From Micromonospora_J zhanjiangensis (lineage in GTDB: Bacteria; Actinomycetota; Actinomycetes; Mycobacteriales; Micromonosporaceae): a stretch of 64,000 nt of DNA. Within the stretch, counting starts at the first letter, position 1; every line of letters begins with the position of its first letter. A program made the position numbers and the translations under genes. Below the pieces are notes generated by a model that worked only from the letters and a program-made list of their open reading frames with translations, was not told where the DNA came from and ran no database searches. Shown piece by piece: positions 40,885 to 49,305 of this stretch. The stretch is taken from assembly GCF_042650605.1 (NCBI RefSeq), contig NZ_JBHSBN010000010.1, forward strand, positions 62,001 to 126,000, read 5' to 3'.

Positions 40885-41319
40885 TCAGGACCGTGCGGTG
40901 ACCCGGGAGCGCGGATCGGCCGCCCGCCGAGCGACCCGGTCGTACAGGTCTTTGACCGACAGACCACCGGTCAAGCACCAGAGCGCGATGACCGGATCGC
41001 AGAGCGCGCAGCCGAAGGACGAGTCGTGCAGCGACGGGATGATCGGGGTGCCGCGTCGGTGATGCATGACGTCCCAGAGGGTGTGCAGGAGCCATCCGAC
41101 GCCGATGAAGGTGTACGAGGTGAGCCCGGCGTAGCCCACCACCAGCAGCAGCGCGCAGAAGGCCAGTTCCCACAGCCCGAACCCACCACCGCTGATGTAG
41201 GCGGCCCCGGCGCCGGTGACCACGAGCGCGTTCAGCCTTCGCCGGTGCGGCTCCGGCACGAGGGAGTTGAGCCCGACGTAGACCATCCCGATCACCACGG
41301 GCATGACATAGCGAAGCAC
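40885..41319 (-). CDS. DUF6010-type small membrane protein
   Basis: A 144-residue protein with four hydrophobic segments (YVMPVVIGMVYVGLNSLV, LVVTGAGAAYISGGGFGLW, FCALLLVVGYAGLTSYTF, VGWLLHTLWDVMHH) and a soluble C-terminus with FGCALCDPVIALW. The His-rich LLHTLWDVMHHRRGTPI recalls the DUF6010 family. No function known. Same strand as, and just upstream of, the GlxA-type regulator. Confidence 0.75.
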   Translation of the reverse strand: MLRYVMPVVIGMVYVGLNSLVPEPHRRRLNALVVTGAGAAYISGGGFGLWELAFCALLLVVGYAGLTSYTFIGVGWLLHTLWDVMHHRRGTPIIPSLHDSSFGCALCDPVIALWCLTGGLSVKDLYDRVARRAADPRSRVTARS

Positions 41320-41453
41320 GATCCAGCCCTTTTCCGTTCCCGTTGAAGCGTGTCGGGAAGGAGCCTAGGAAGGCCGGCCGTCGGGGACGAGAGGCGAAAA
41401 TGCCATGGTCCGCCGGATTCTCGCCACCGGCCGTCCTCGTCGACGCCACCGCA

Positions 41454-41553
41454 CCGTGAGTCGCCCGCCGTGCTGCCGGCGTCCGGGACGTACACCCTGG
41501 TGGTGGACTTGCCCGGAGCCGCGACCGGGCAGGTCACGCCGGCGCTGCCGTGA
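41454..41553 (+). pseudogene. Remnant of a secreted repeat protein
   Basis: The frame ending at TGA 41551-41553 reads PAVLPASGTYTLVVDLPGAATGQVTPALP in two overlapping parts, a pattern (xGTYTLVVDPxGAATGxVT) common in repeats of actinobacterial secreted proteins. There is no ribosome site, signal peptide or upstream domain, so only a tail fragment survives. It sits in the 289-bp gap between DUF6010 and the flavoprotein gene. Confidence 0.4.
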
Positions 41554-41608
41554 GGCCGCCGCTGCCTTTCCGAGCCGGTACGCGGGGGTGCTGACGTCCC
41601 GGCAGCGG

Positions 41609-42184
41609 TCATTGCTGGCCGGCGGCCGACACCCGGACTTCATGGGCACATTTGGCCGCCACCTCGAAGGCATTCGCCCAGGGAAACACCCGTTGTCGTT
41701 CGTCGCCGCCTCCGGGCGGATGCGGTTCCCACTGCTCCTCGGGGCCGAGCAGGACGCGTACGCCCTCGTGGCGGAGGCTGGCCACGGCGCGGCGGAACGG
41801 CAGACGGCCGGCGAGGGCGGCGTTGACGAACGGGACGATGACGGTTGGAACCTGCCGTCCGATCAGTTCGGCGACCGAGGTCATGGCGTAGTTGTCGGCC
41901 AGGCCGAGCGCGATCTTGTTGATCGAGTTGTACGTCGCGGGGGCGACGATCAGGGCGTCGGCGGCGGGGAGCGAGCGGCGGGCACCGGGCGAGGACCGGT
42001 ACGTCGACCGGACCGGCTGACCGGTCAGGCTCTCGATCGTCTCCGGTTCGATGAAGTTCATCGCGTTCGGCGTGGCCGTGACCGCCGCCGTCCAGGCACG
42101 GTCGTGCGCGGCGCGGACCAACTGGGTCACATCGGCGGCGGGACCCGCACCGCAGACGACGATCTGGAGATGGTCGCCGGTCAT
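41609..42184 (-). CDS. Flavoprotein (phosphopantothenoylcysteine decarboxylase-like)
   Basis: A 191-residue HFCD-fold flavoprotein. Motifs: LQIVVCGAGPAADVTQLVRA (phosphate loop), AADALIVAPATYNSINKIALGLADNY (the PASANT-like FMN segment) and TVIVPFVNAALAGRLPFRRA. It is single-domain, shorter than CoaBC, so not the housekeeping decarboxylase. In actinobacteria such proteins occur beside XRE-type regulators of unknown role, as here. ATG overlaps the stop of the degenerate P-loop ORF. Confidence 0.88.
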   Translation of the reverse strand: MTGDHLQIVVCGAGPAADVTQLVRAAHDRAWTAAVTATPNAMNFIEPETIESLTGQPVRSTYRSSPGARRSLPAADALIVAPATYNSINKIALGLADNYAMTSVAELIGRQVPTVIVPFVNAALAGRLPFRRAVASLRHEGVRVLLGPEEQWEPHPPGGGDERQRVFPWANAFEVAAKCAHEVRVSAAGQQ

Positions 42185-42393
42185 AGACCGTCACCTGGCT
42201 CCCGGTGCTCGGCGAAGGCGGTCACGTCCATCCGCAGGGCATCCAGCAGCGCGTTCGCGTCCCGGCCGGTCCAGTGCTTGTCGTGGTAGATCGCGTCGAG
42301 GTGGGTGAGTGGCGCGTCGAGGAGTTGCGCGAGCTGGCGGTCGAGGGCGGATTTGGCGCGGTTACCGCAGCCGGTGATGGCAATTCGGTGCAT
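42181..42393 (-). pseudogene. Degenerate, truncated adenylate-kinase/FlaR-like P-loop ORF
   Basis: A 70-codon ORF starting MHRIAITGCGNRAKSALDRQ, then LAQLLDAPLTHLDAIYHDKH. Intact relatives (about 170-190 residues) have GCGGSGKST here; the Walker A glycine before Lys is Ala and the Ser/Thr pattern is altered, so nucleotide binding is unlikely. After residue 45 similarity stops and the frame ends at the flavoprotein start (ATGA). It looks like a shrunken kinase kept as a coupling leader. Confidence 0.6.
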
Positions 42394-42621
42394 GACTCCA
42401 CGTTAGGGGGCCGAGCGAGCGAATCCCGGCGGAGGACGCTTCCTGGCGCCCGGACCTGTGTTTGATTCCTTGCTGGAACAATGTGAGTGGCCATCGTGGG
42501 TCTTCCGAGGCAGGCTGCATGCCCCGACCCCGTTGTGAACGCCCGCCGATTCGAGCAGCGCTTGACTTGGTGTGATGGTGTGGATGCGCTGTGCTGACAG
42601 CTGGTCGTCGTCCGATCGGGG

Positions 42622-43983
42622 GTGATCGTGGCCGCGCAGGTGGATCCTGAGTGGTGGGGTTCGGGGGTCTGGAACGGCCGGCCGATCGGTGAGTTCCTGC
42701 GTCGGCGCGATGTCACAGCGGTTTTCCGCTTCCTCCACTCCAGGGGCGTGTCATACGGCCGCATCGCTGCTCTCGTTGGCGTCTCGCCCAACCGCGCTGC
42801 TGAGGTCGCCAAGGGCGTCCGGCAGGTCACGGCCTACGAGGTGCTGGAACGCATCGCGGTCGGGCTGAACATTCCGCGTCCGGCCATGGGACTCGGCCGT
42901 GACGAGGATGCCCATATGGGCGACCACGAACGCACATCCGCCGAGGGCGGAGTGGACCGACCATCGGCCGACGCCGGCAGCAGCGTGGAGGCCGGCGATC
43001 TGGCGAGGCTCCGGCTGGGATTGGACGAGGCACTGGCGTCGGCGAGCGTCGCTCCGGGACAGCTTGAACTGATCGAGGAGTCCGCCGGTGAGCAGATGAG
43101 GGTATACCCCTCCGCTTCGCCCCGGGTGATGTTGTCACTGTTGGCCGGTGACTGCCGGGAGGTTCAGGTGCTGTCGCGGAGGCGACAGCCGGCGGCGGTC
43201 CAGGCTCGGTTGTCCGGGGTGGCGGCGCTGCTGGCGACGATGTGCGCCGATGCGTTGATGCGGCTCGGAGAGGTGACCGAGGCCCGGCGGTGGTACGGCA
43301 CGGCGATCCATGCCGCGGACGACAGTGGGCAGGCCCAGTTGCGGGTGCTGGTGCGGGCCCAGGCGGCGATGCTGCCGTACTACTTCGGGGATCCGTACCG
43401 GACCGTCGCTCTGACCGAGGCGGCTCTGGCGATCACGTCGTTCGCGTCGTCCTCGGGTGCCCTGGCGGCGGCTGGCCGAGCGCGTGCCCTGGCCCGGATC
43501 GGTGCCACCGATCAGGCGCGGTCGGCCATCGGTCAGGCACGCCGGCTGTTCGACCGGGCCGGTGACGAGGACACCGACGTGGCGTTCAGGTTTCCGGCGA
43601 AGCGGCTGCTGTTCTACCTTTCCGGGGCGTACACCTGGCTCGGCGACATGACCGGCGCGTACCGGTTCCAGGACGAGGCGCTGCGGCTGTACGGGGCGGC
43701 GCCGGCCGTACCGATCGACGTCGCGCTCATCGCTTTGGACAGGTCGATGTGCCTCGCGCGGGACCGGCGGGTGACCGAAGCGGCGGCAACCGCACGCGAG
43801 GCCGTCGCGGACCTGCCCGAGGCGCAGCGGACGGAGATCATCCTGACCCGGGCCACCGACGTGGTTGCGGCGATTCCCGGCGGAAACCCCCACGGTGAGG
43901 TGACCGCGTTGACGGACTACGTACGGGCGTGCCGCGAGTGCGCCCGTAGGCTGGGGACGACAGCCGCACTCGGTCCGTGGTAG
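42622..43983 (+). CDS. XRE-type regulator with TPR domain
   Basis: A 453-residue protein. Residues 25-85 hold a Cro/C1-type helix-turn-helix (VTAVFRFLHSRGVSYGRIAA, LVGVSPNRAAEVAKGVRQVT); the rest is a run of tetratricopeptide-like helices (AVQARLSGVAALLATMCADA, RARALARIGATDQARSAIGQ). Such Streptomyces/Micromonospora proteins are orphan regulators, often coupled to small enzymes nearby; here an aminoglycoside-phosphotransferase-like gene follows after 7 bp. GTG at 42622 follows GGGGG. Confidence 0.85.
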   Translation: MIVAAQVDPEWWGSGVWNGRPIGEFLRRRDVTAVFRFLHSRGVSYGRIAALVGVSPNRAAEVAKGVRQVTAYEVLERIAVGLNIPRPAMGLGRDEDAHMGDHERTSAEGGVDRPSADAGSSVEAGDLARLRLGLDEALASASVAPGQLELIEESAGEQMRVYPSASPRVMLSLLAGDCREVQVLSRRRQPAAVQARLSGVAALLATMCADALMRLGEVTEARRWYGTAIHAADDSGQAQLRVLVRAQAAMLPYYFGDPYRTVALTEAALAITSFASSSGALAAAGRARALARIGATDQARSAIGQARRLFDRAGDEDTDVAFRFPAKRLLFYLSGAYTWLGDMTGAYRFQDEALRLYGAAPAVPIDVALIALDRSMCLARDRRVTEAAATAREAVADLPEAQRTEIILTRATDVVAAIPGGNPHGEVTALTDYVRACRECARRLGTTAALGPW

Positions 43984-43990
43984 GAGCCCC

Positions 43991-44875
43991 ATGTTCGTCG
44001 AGGCGCGCACCCGCCCGGTGCTCGCCGAGGTGTGTCGTCGTCTCGGTTACCCCGACTCGGACGCGGTCCTGCTCCGGCATCACACCAACGCCGTCTACGC
44101 AGTTCGTGACGTGGTGATCAAGATCGCTCCTGGCGATCTCGATCTGGAACGGGTGCGCGAGATGGTGGCCGTGGTCGACTGGCTGGTGGCCCGAGGCTTT
44201 CCCACGGTGGGGCTTCATCCTGGCCTGGTCCAGCCATTGCACGTGAGCGGTCACGCCGTCACGGTCTGGCAGCGTCTGGATCCGGCGCACGACGATCCGG
44301 TCACCGTCTCCGAACTCGGAACGCTGCTGCGGAACCTGCACGCCCTGCCCGTTCCGCCGGTGCGGCTGCCGCTACTGCGACCGATCCACGGCATCGAAAG
44401 GTCCGTCGCCCGCTCGGAGATCCTGAACGGAAAAGAGCGGGATCTCCTGTTGGGCCGGCTCACGGCGCTGGCGGACGGCTGGGAGACGATGCGGTTTCCC
44501 CACGGTACGAGCGTGATCCAGTCAGATCCGCAGATCCGCAACGCGCTCCGGCGCTTCGACGGCGCCCCCGTGCTGGCCGACTGGGACGGTGCCGCTCTCG
44601 GGGCCCGGGAGTGGGACCTCGCAACGGTCGCTGTCCATTGCCGCCGTTTCGACCCTCCCGGCCCGAGTGCATTCGCCCACTTCAGCGCCGCCTACGGCTG
44701 GGATGCCACCTCCTGGCCGAAGTTCGAGGAAATCTGCCAGCTTCGCGAACTGCAGATGATCGCGACCAACGCCCGCAAGTCCCGGCCCGGAACTGACGCC
44801 GCCGACGAGGTGCGTCACCGGATCGCCGGCCTCGCCGAGGACGGCGCGGAACTCCGCCGCTGGCGAATCCTCTGA
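43991..44875 (+). CDS. APH-family phosphotransferase-like protein
   Basis: A 294-residue protein kinase-like fold enzyme. The ATP-lobe Lys is in VRDVVIKIAPGD. The catalytic loop reads VIQSDPQIRNALRR where most relatives have HGDxxxxN: Asp and Asn keep their spacing but the His is Gln. The metal-binding DxD is VLADWDGAALGAREWDLA. Aminoglycoside resistance cannot be assumed; small-molecule or protein kinase roles are possible. Co-transcribed with the XRE-TPR regulator. Confidence 0.8.
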   Translation: MFVEARTRPVLAEVCRRLGYPDSDAVLLRHHTNAVYAVRDVVIKIAPGDLDLERVREMVAVVDWLVARGFPTVGLHPGLVQPLHVSGHAVTVWQRLDPAHDDPVTVSELGTLLRNLHALPVPPVRLPLLRPIHGIERSVARSEILNGKERDLLLGRLTALADGWETMRFPHGTSVIQSDPQIRNALRRFDGAPVLADWDGAALGAREWDLATVAVHCRRFDPPGPSAFAHFSAAYGWDATSWPKFEEICQLRELQMIATNARKSRPGTDAADEVRHRIAGLAEDGAELRRWRIL

Positions 44876-44934
44876 GCGCAGGTTGATAGGGCCGGGCATC
44901 TCCGTCCACTCCGCATTCGCCCAGGTGGGACACG

Positions 44935-45084
44935 GTGAGGACCGAGAGCCGCGCCCGTCTCGGGTGCATCGCGAAGGTCGTTCGGGACGATGCCCGGTGC
45001 ATGCGGGCGCCGTCCGTCTCCTTCGGCGCGATCCGGGTCGCGCTCTACGCGGAGCGCCCAGGAACGATCTTCGACCAGTTTTAG
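44935..45084 (+). CDS. Possible small ORF or gene tail
   Basis: A 49-codon frame (GTG start, VRTESRARLGCIAKVVRD... ending RPGTIFDQF) fills much of the 264-bp gap after the phosphotransferase gene. About 43 of 49 third positions are G or C, above what chance gives. No ribosome site and no recognised family; it may be the tail of a lost gene. Confidence 0.25.
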   Translation: MRTESRARLGCIAKVVRDDARCMRAPSVSFGAIRVALYAERPGTIFDQF

Positions 45085-45139
45085 ACCGTTCGCCGACCTG
45101 CCACAGTTGGCGGACCATCCCATCGTTACCGGCTGGCGC

Positions 45140-46132
45140 TCATCGAGTGGGTGACGGGCTCGGCGGCGGCGGATCGATGGCCAGGCCGATCTGGGTGAGT
45201 GGGGAAAAATGCCCGAAGCCGTCGAACGCCCGCACCGCGACCCAGTACGTCCCGTACCCGTGGTACGGGACGTAGCCGCTGGTGCCGCCGACCTTGCTGA
45301 TCAGCTGGCTGTTCAGGTACAGCTCGTAGCCGGCAACCAGGAATCTGTCCTGGGAGGCGTCCCAGCCCACCTTGAGGTATCCGCCCTGCGGACCGTTGAT
45401 GCGCAGGTTGGCCGGGGCAGTCGGAGGCTGGCTGTCTTGCCCGCCGGTAAAGTCGACGATGCCGGAGGGGGAGAGGTTGCCCGCCGCGTCCACGGCCCGG
45501 ATCCCGAACGCCATCAGCGCCGGCGGGGGCACCGGCATCCGGTAACTGGTCTCCGTGGTGGTTGCCATCCGACCGCCGTTGCCGTGAATCTCGTACGCCA
45601 CCACGCCGCGGTCGTCGGTGGCCGCGTCCCAGCTCACGATCAGCATGCCGGGGGCGTCCTCGGCGCCGTCGACCTGGATGTTCGTCGGCGTGCTCGGCGG
45701 GTTCACGTCCATCTGCTCGGGCCCTGTGCCGCCGCACGGCTGCCCGTTGACCAGGCAGTTGTACGGCTTGCCGGTGCCGTTTGCCTGCCAGCCGAAGGTG
45801 GTCGAGGCGCCCGGAGCGAGCGTGCCGTTCCACGCCTGGTTGGTGAACACATAGTGGTTGTTGCCGATCACGCCGCCCTGGACGCTCCAGTGGTACGGGA
45901 TGGTGGTGCCCGCGGGCAGATCGAACTCCACCCGCCAGCTGGTGATGGTGTTCGGCTCGTTGTTGCGTACGGTCATCGCGGCCGTGTAGCCGGTGGTCCA
46001 CTCGCCTTGGACCTTGAAGTCCGCCGTGGCGGCGGATGCCGGTACGGGCAGTAGGGCAACCGTGCCGCCCCCCAGGATCAACGCTGCCGCGGCTCGGACC
46101 ACCCGGCCGCTCGACTTCATCGATAACTTCAT
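45140..46132 (-). CDS. Secreted CBM2-FN3-FN3 protein
   Basis: A 330-residue exported protein: signal peptide to about residue 35 (VPASA), a carbohydrate-binding module family 2 (DFKVQGEWTTGYTAAMTVRN, SWRVEFDLPAGTTI, HYVFTNQAWNGTLAPGASTTFGWQ split, CLVNGQPCGG) and two fibronectin type III domains (PSTPTNIQVDGAED and QPPTAPANLRINGPQ). There is no catalytic domain, so it probably binds cellulose or chitin as an adhesin-like or accessory protein. Pro-rich end (PPPPSPSPTR). Confidence 0.9.
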   Translation of the reverse strand: MKLSMKSSGRVVRAAAALILGGGTVALLPVPASAATADFKVQGEWTTGYTAAMTVRNNEPNTITSWRVEFDLPAGTTIPYHWSVQGGVIGNNHYVFTNQAWNGTLAPGASTTFGWQANGTGKPYNCLVNGQPCGGTGPEQMDVNPPSTPTNIQVDGAEDAPGMLIVSWDAATDDRGVVAYEIHGNGGRMATTTETSYRMPVPPPALMAFGIRAVDAAGNLSPSGIVDFTGGQDSQPPTAPANLRINGPQGGYLKVGWDASQDRFLVAGYELYLNSQLISKVGGTSGYVPYHGYGTYWVAVRAFDGFGHFSPLTQIGLAIDPPPPSPSPTR

Positions 46133-46271
46133 ATCAATCGAGGCTAGGCGGGTTGGCGCAGTTGGACATCAGCCGTTCGAATAGATGACGGTCTTTGAAT
46201 CTCTCCTTGATGCCGGCCCGGTCCTCGCCAGGCGTGGGCGACCTCGCTGTCATCGGGGTGGACCTTCTCGG

Positions 46272-47648
46272 TCAGCGGTAGTTGAACAACGGGGGAAAGA
46301 CGAGGACCACGATCCAGGCCCACGCGGCGTACACCGGCAGGTAGCCGGTCTGCCACCGTTCGAGCGCCGCGAACGGCGTGCGCCGACGGATGAAGGTCAG
46401 CAGCAGCCACGCCGACCAGGCGAGGTTGACCAGCAGGATGACGTTCTCGCCGAGCGCGGCCGCCCTGTTGGGCGTGCTGCCGTATTCGTCGGTGATGCGT
46501 CCGGCGATCTCCAGCAGTACCAGTACGTCGATGGCCAACGCGCTGACCACGAGCGCGAGCTGGAGTTTGTCGAACGGGCCGGGCGGGGCGAGCGGATCGC
46601 GGGCCGAGAGCGAGTAGAGCAGCAGCCCCAGCACCACGACCAGCAGGAGGTCGAACAGAATCAGCGCTTCGCGTTCGACGTCGATGCCGTGGCTGGTCCA
46701 GACGACAGCGACGAGGAAGGCCAGGAGGGCGGCCGTGAACAGCGGGGTGAACAGCCGAGTGAGGACCGGCGCGATGTTCTCGACGACACTCTGCTTGGCC
46801 TCGACGAGCCACCCGGCGACGACGACCGCGGCCATGGCGCCGCAGGGCAGGAGCCACTGCGAGATGAATTCCTCCGGGACAATGCCGATGGCGTTGAAGG
46901 TGTTGAACAGGATTGCGGAGAGAACGCCGCCACCGAGGGCCATGAGTACGAAGTAGATGAACCACTCGCCGGTGAAGCGGATGAAGTCCATGCGACGACG
47001 GGAGGAGCGCCAGTCGTCGGCGACATAGGCCAGACCGACCACGAGCCACAGGGCGATGGGCAGGTGGATGCTGGTGACGACCATGGACTGCGAATTGTCC
47101 GCCAGGGGGTAGGCGTTGGCCGCCACGGCGCCGAGAGCGAACAGCACCACCAGTATCGCGATCACCGACCGTCGGGCCTTCCGACGCCAGGCCAGGAACG
47201 CCGCCAGCCAGGGCAGCGCGAACAGGGTGAAGTTCCGCGCGTAGAACGCGCCGTCGTCCGCGAAGCCCAGCCCGAACAGTGCTGGCACCTTGACGGACGC
47301 CACCGCACCCGCAGCGCAGCCGGCCATGACCCACAGCTCCCGCCGGGAGCGCGGGCCGGCGACCGGACTGTCGGAGCCGGCGGTCAGCACCAGTTGCTTC
47401 CACAGCCGTTCCGAATGCTCCCGGGCGAACTCGCGGGACAGCTCGTCGAGGCTGCCCATCCGTTTGACCGCGACCAGGAACGCCTCATCCGGGCTCAGGC
47501 CTGCTGCGACGAGCTCGTCAACGGAGCCGCGGAGGTGGTCTTCGAGCTCGTCGGCGTCGAACGATTGCAGCTCCCTGCGGCGAAGCACGTACTGGCGCCA
47601 CTGCGCGAACTGCGCTTCCAACCCCTCCGGCCCGTCCTGCGCCGTCAC
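46272..47648 (-). CDS. Permease-prefix-domain membrane protein, partner of PadR
   Basis: A 458-residue protein. Residues 1-80 form the cytoplasmic permease prefix (HAAS-like) domain: LQSFDADELEDHLRGSVDEL, SPDEAFLVAVKRMGSLDELS. The remaining chain has about ten helices in pairs. It is coupled to the padR gene (ATGA-type overlap), the usual arrangement in which PadR represses the partner. It lacks an ABC transporter FtsX domain; the transported substrate, if any, is unknown. Confidence 0.82.
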   Translation of the reverse strand: MTAQDGPEGLEAQFAQWRQYVLRRRELQSFDADELEDHLRGSVDELVAAGLSPDEAFLVAVKRMGSLDELSREFAREHSERLWKQLVLTAGSDSPVAGPRSRRELWVMAGCAAGAVASVKVPALFGLGFADDGAFYARNFTLFALPWLAAFLAWRRKARRSVIAILVVLFALGAVAANAYPLADNSQSMVVTSIHLPIALWLVVGLAYVADDWRSSRRRMDFIRFTGEWFIYFVLMALGGGVLSAILFNTFNAIGIVPEEFISQWLLPCGAMAAVVVAGWLVEAKQSVVENIAPVLTRLFTPLFTAALLAFLVAVVWTSHGIDVEREALILFDLLLVVVLGLLLYSLSARDPLAPPGPFDKLQLALVVSALAIDVLVLLEIAGRITDEYGSTPNRAAALGENVILLVNLAWSAWLLLTFIRRRTPFAALERWQTGYLPVYAAWAWIVVLVFPPLFNYR

Positions 47649-48010
47649 GCGAGGCCCTCCAGCGGGTGCACCGTCAGCGGTGCCCGGTCATGCCAGATCT
47701 CCTTGAGCGCGTCCACGACGGTGTCCCACTGCCGGCGCTGCTCGGCCAGCTCAGCCAGGCCCCGGTCGGTGATGCGGTAGTACTTGCGCCGGCGCTCGCC
47801 GGTGGTCGACTGCCAGCTCGACTCCACATAACCAAGGCGCTCAAGCCGGTGCAACAACGGGTACAGCAGCCCCTCGGTCCAGGCCAGCTCGCCCCCGGAC
47901 AGCTCGTTGATCCGCCTGAGGATGGCGTAGCCGTAGTTCTCGCGCTCGGCCAGGATGCCGAGCACCATCGGTGTCGCCGAGGCGGCCACCAAATCCTTAG
48001 CGACCTTCAC
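47645..48010 (-). CDS. PadR-family transcriptional regulator
   Basis: A 121-residue winged-helix repressor: MVLGILAERENYGYAILRRI, GELAWTEGLLYPLLHRLERL, GYVESSWQSTTGERRRKYYR, then a short C-terminal helix. It is first in the operon with the permease-prefix protein and probably autoregulated from the promoter just upstream. Confidence 0.94.
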   Translation of the reverse strand: MKVAKDLVAASATPMVLGILAERENYGYAILRRINELSGGELAWTEGLLYPLLHRLERLGYVESSWQSTTGERRRKYYRITDRGLAELAEQRRQWDTVVDALKEIWHDRAPLTVHPLEGLA

Positions 48011-48049
48011 GAGACCCCACCTCCGTCCCTAACCCTAGAAGTGTGATGC

Positions 48050-48079
48050 ATAGTACTGGTAGGTATTGCCTGGGTGCAA
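48050..48079 (-). promoter_or_regulatory. Promoter of padR operon
   Basis: On the minus strand TTGCAC (48079-48074) and TACTAT (48055-48050) are 18 nt apart, about 40 bp upstream of the padR ATG. The segment AGTACTATGCAT within it is palindrome-rich (AGTACT, ATGCAT) and could be the PadR operator. Confidence 0.5.
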
Positions 48080-48403
48080 CGGTGCCGCTCGGGGCCGTTC
48101 CCTCCCATGGGACCCGTCAGCCGGGTACCTGCTGGCTGGCGTCTATGGCGCGTTGATACCGCTGCGTCAGCCGGCGCAGCGCGTCCACCAGGTCGGGCTT
48201 CACCAAACTCGACCTCGTCCCGACCGACAACGACCATCGGCGGGTTCTGGCGGTGCTGCGCTTCCTGAGCGCGAGGTGACGGGCCAGCCGCTCGGCGGGC
48301 GGACAGCGCGGGGCCCGGCCCGCGTCGTCCCGGCGACGAAGCGGCCGACCGGGCGCGGCGATTGGTGTCGGCGCATGTCAGAGGGCTGCCCTACGGTCAG
48401 GTC
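48080..48403. other. Intergenic region without a supported gene
   Basis: The gap between padR and the hydrolase holds no convincing gene. A plus-strand frame ending at 48277-48279 (GFTKLDLVPTDNDHRRVLAV then LRFLSAR) reads like a gene tail but has no start or ribosome site. Confidence 0.4.
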
Positions 48404-49279
48404 ATGACGCAGAAACAGACGCACATTCTGGCGCTGCCCGGGGTGGACCTGGTCTACGACGTGCGCGGCCCGCTGCCGCCCGATGACGGCCGTCCGGTGC
48501 TGTTCCTGATCGGCCAGCCGATGACGGCCGAAGGTTTCGACGCGCTCGCCGGGCACCTGCCGGACCGTACGGTCGTCACCTACGATCCGCGCGGCCTGGG
48601 CCGCAGCGTACGCACCGATGGCGGGACCGACTACACGCCGCAGCAGCAGGCCGCCGACCTGCACGCGTTGATCGAGGCGCTGGGCGTCGGGCCGGTCGAG
48701 GTGTTCGGCAGCAGCGGCGGTGCGGTGACGGCGCTGGAGCTGGTCGCGACCCATCCCGGCGATGTCCGCACGCTGGTGGCGCACGAGCCGCCGATCAACG
48801 CCGTGCTGCCCGACGCCGAGGCCGCCGTCCGCGCCCGGGCCGGGTTCAACGACGCGTACGAGGCGAAGGGCGGTGGCGCCGGCATGGCGGCGTTCATCGC
48901 GATGACGTCCTGGGAGGGCGAGTTCACCGACGACTACTTCGCCCGGCCCGCGCCCGATCCGGCGATGTTCGGCATGTCGACCGACGACGACGGCAACCGC
49001 GACGATCCGCTGCTGTCGAAGAGGTCGTGGGCGGTCAGCGACTACCGGCCCGACGCGGCGGCCCTCACCGCCGCGCCGACCCGGGTCGTGGTCGCGGTCG
49101 GCGAGGAGTCCGGGAACACGTACACCGCTCGCACGGCCGCCGGCACCGCGACCCTGCTGGGCCAGGAGGCCACGGTGTTCCCCAGCCATCACGGGGGCTT
49201 CCTCGGTGACCACGGCCCGTATGCAGGCAAGCCCGCGGAGTTCGCGGCGCGGCTGCGGGAGGTCCTGGCCACCGGTTGA
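48404..49279 (+). CDS. Alpha/beta-fold hydrolase
   Basis: A 291-residue enzyme of the alpha/beta hydrolase superfamily. Oxyanion region LFLIGQPMTAEGF, the TYDPRGLGRS strand, nucleophile elbow VEVFGSSGGAVTALEL with catalytic Ser, and C-terminal His in FPSHHGGFLGD. Likely esterase or lactonase, substrate unknown. The ATG at 48404 is preferred over an upstream in-frame start adding 14 residues. Confidence 0.88.
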   Translation: MTQKQTHILALPGVDLVYDVRGPLPPDDGRPVLFLIGQPMTAEGFDALAGHLPDRTVVTYDPRGLGRSVRTDGGTDYTPQQQAADLHALIEALGVGPVEVFGSSGGAVTALELVATHPGDVRTLVAHEPPINAVLPDAEAAVRARAGFNDAYEAKGGGAGMAAFIAMTSWEGEFTDDYFARPAPDPAMFGMSTDDDGNRDDPLLSKRSWAVSDYRPDAAALTAAPTRVVVAVGEESGNTYTARTAAGTATLLGQEATVFPSHHGGFLGDHGPYAGKPAEFAARLREVLATG

Positions 49280-49305
49280 TCATCGGGTAACCCCGGGTCC
49301 CCGGG

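Noticed and set aside
43991..44875. Aminoglycoside resistance gene
   Set aside because: Only the kinase fold is supported; the catalytic-loop His is missing and no resistance context exists.
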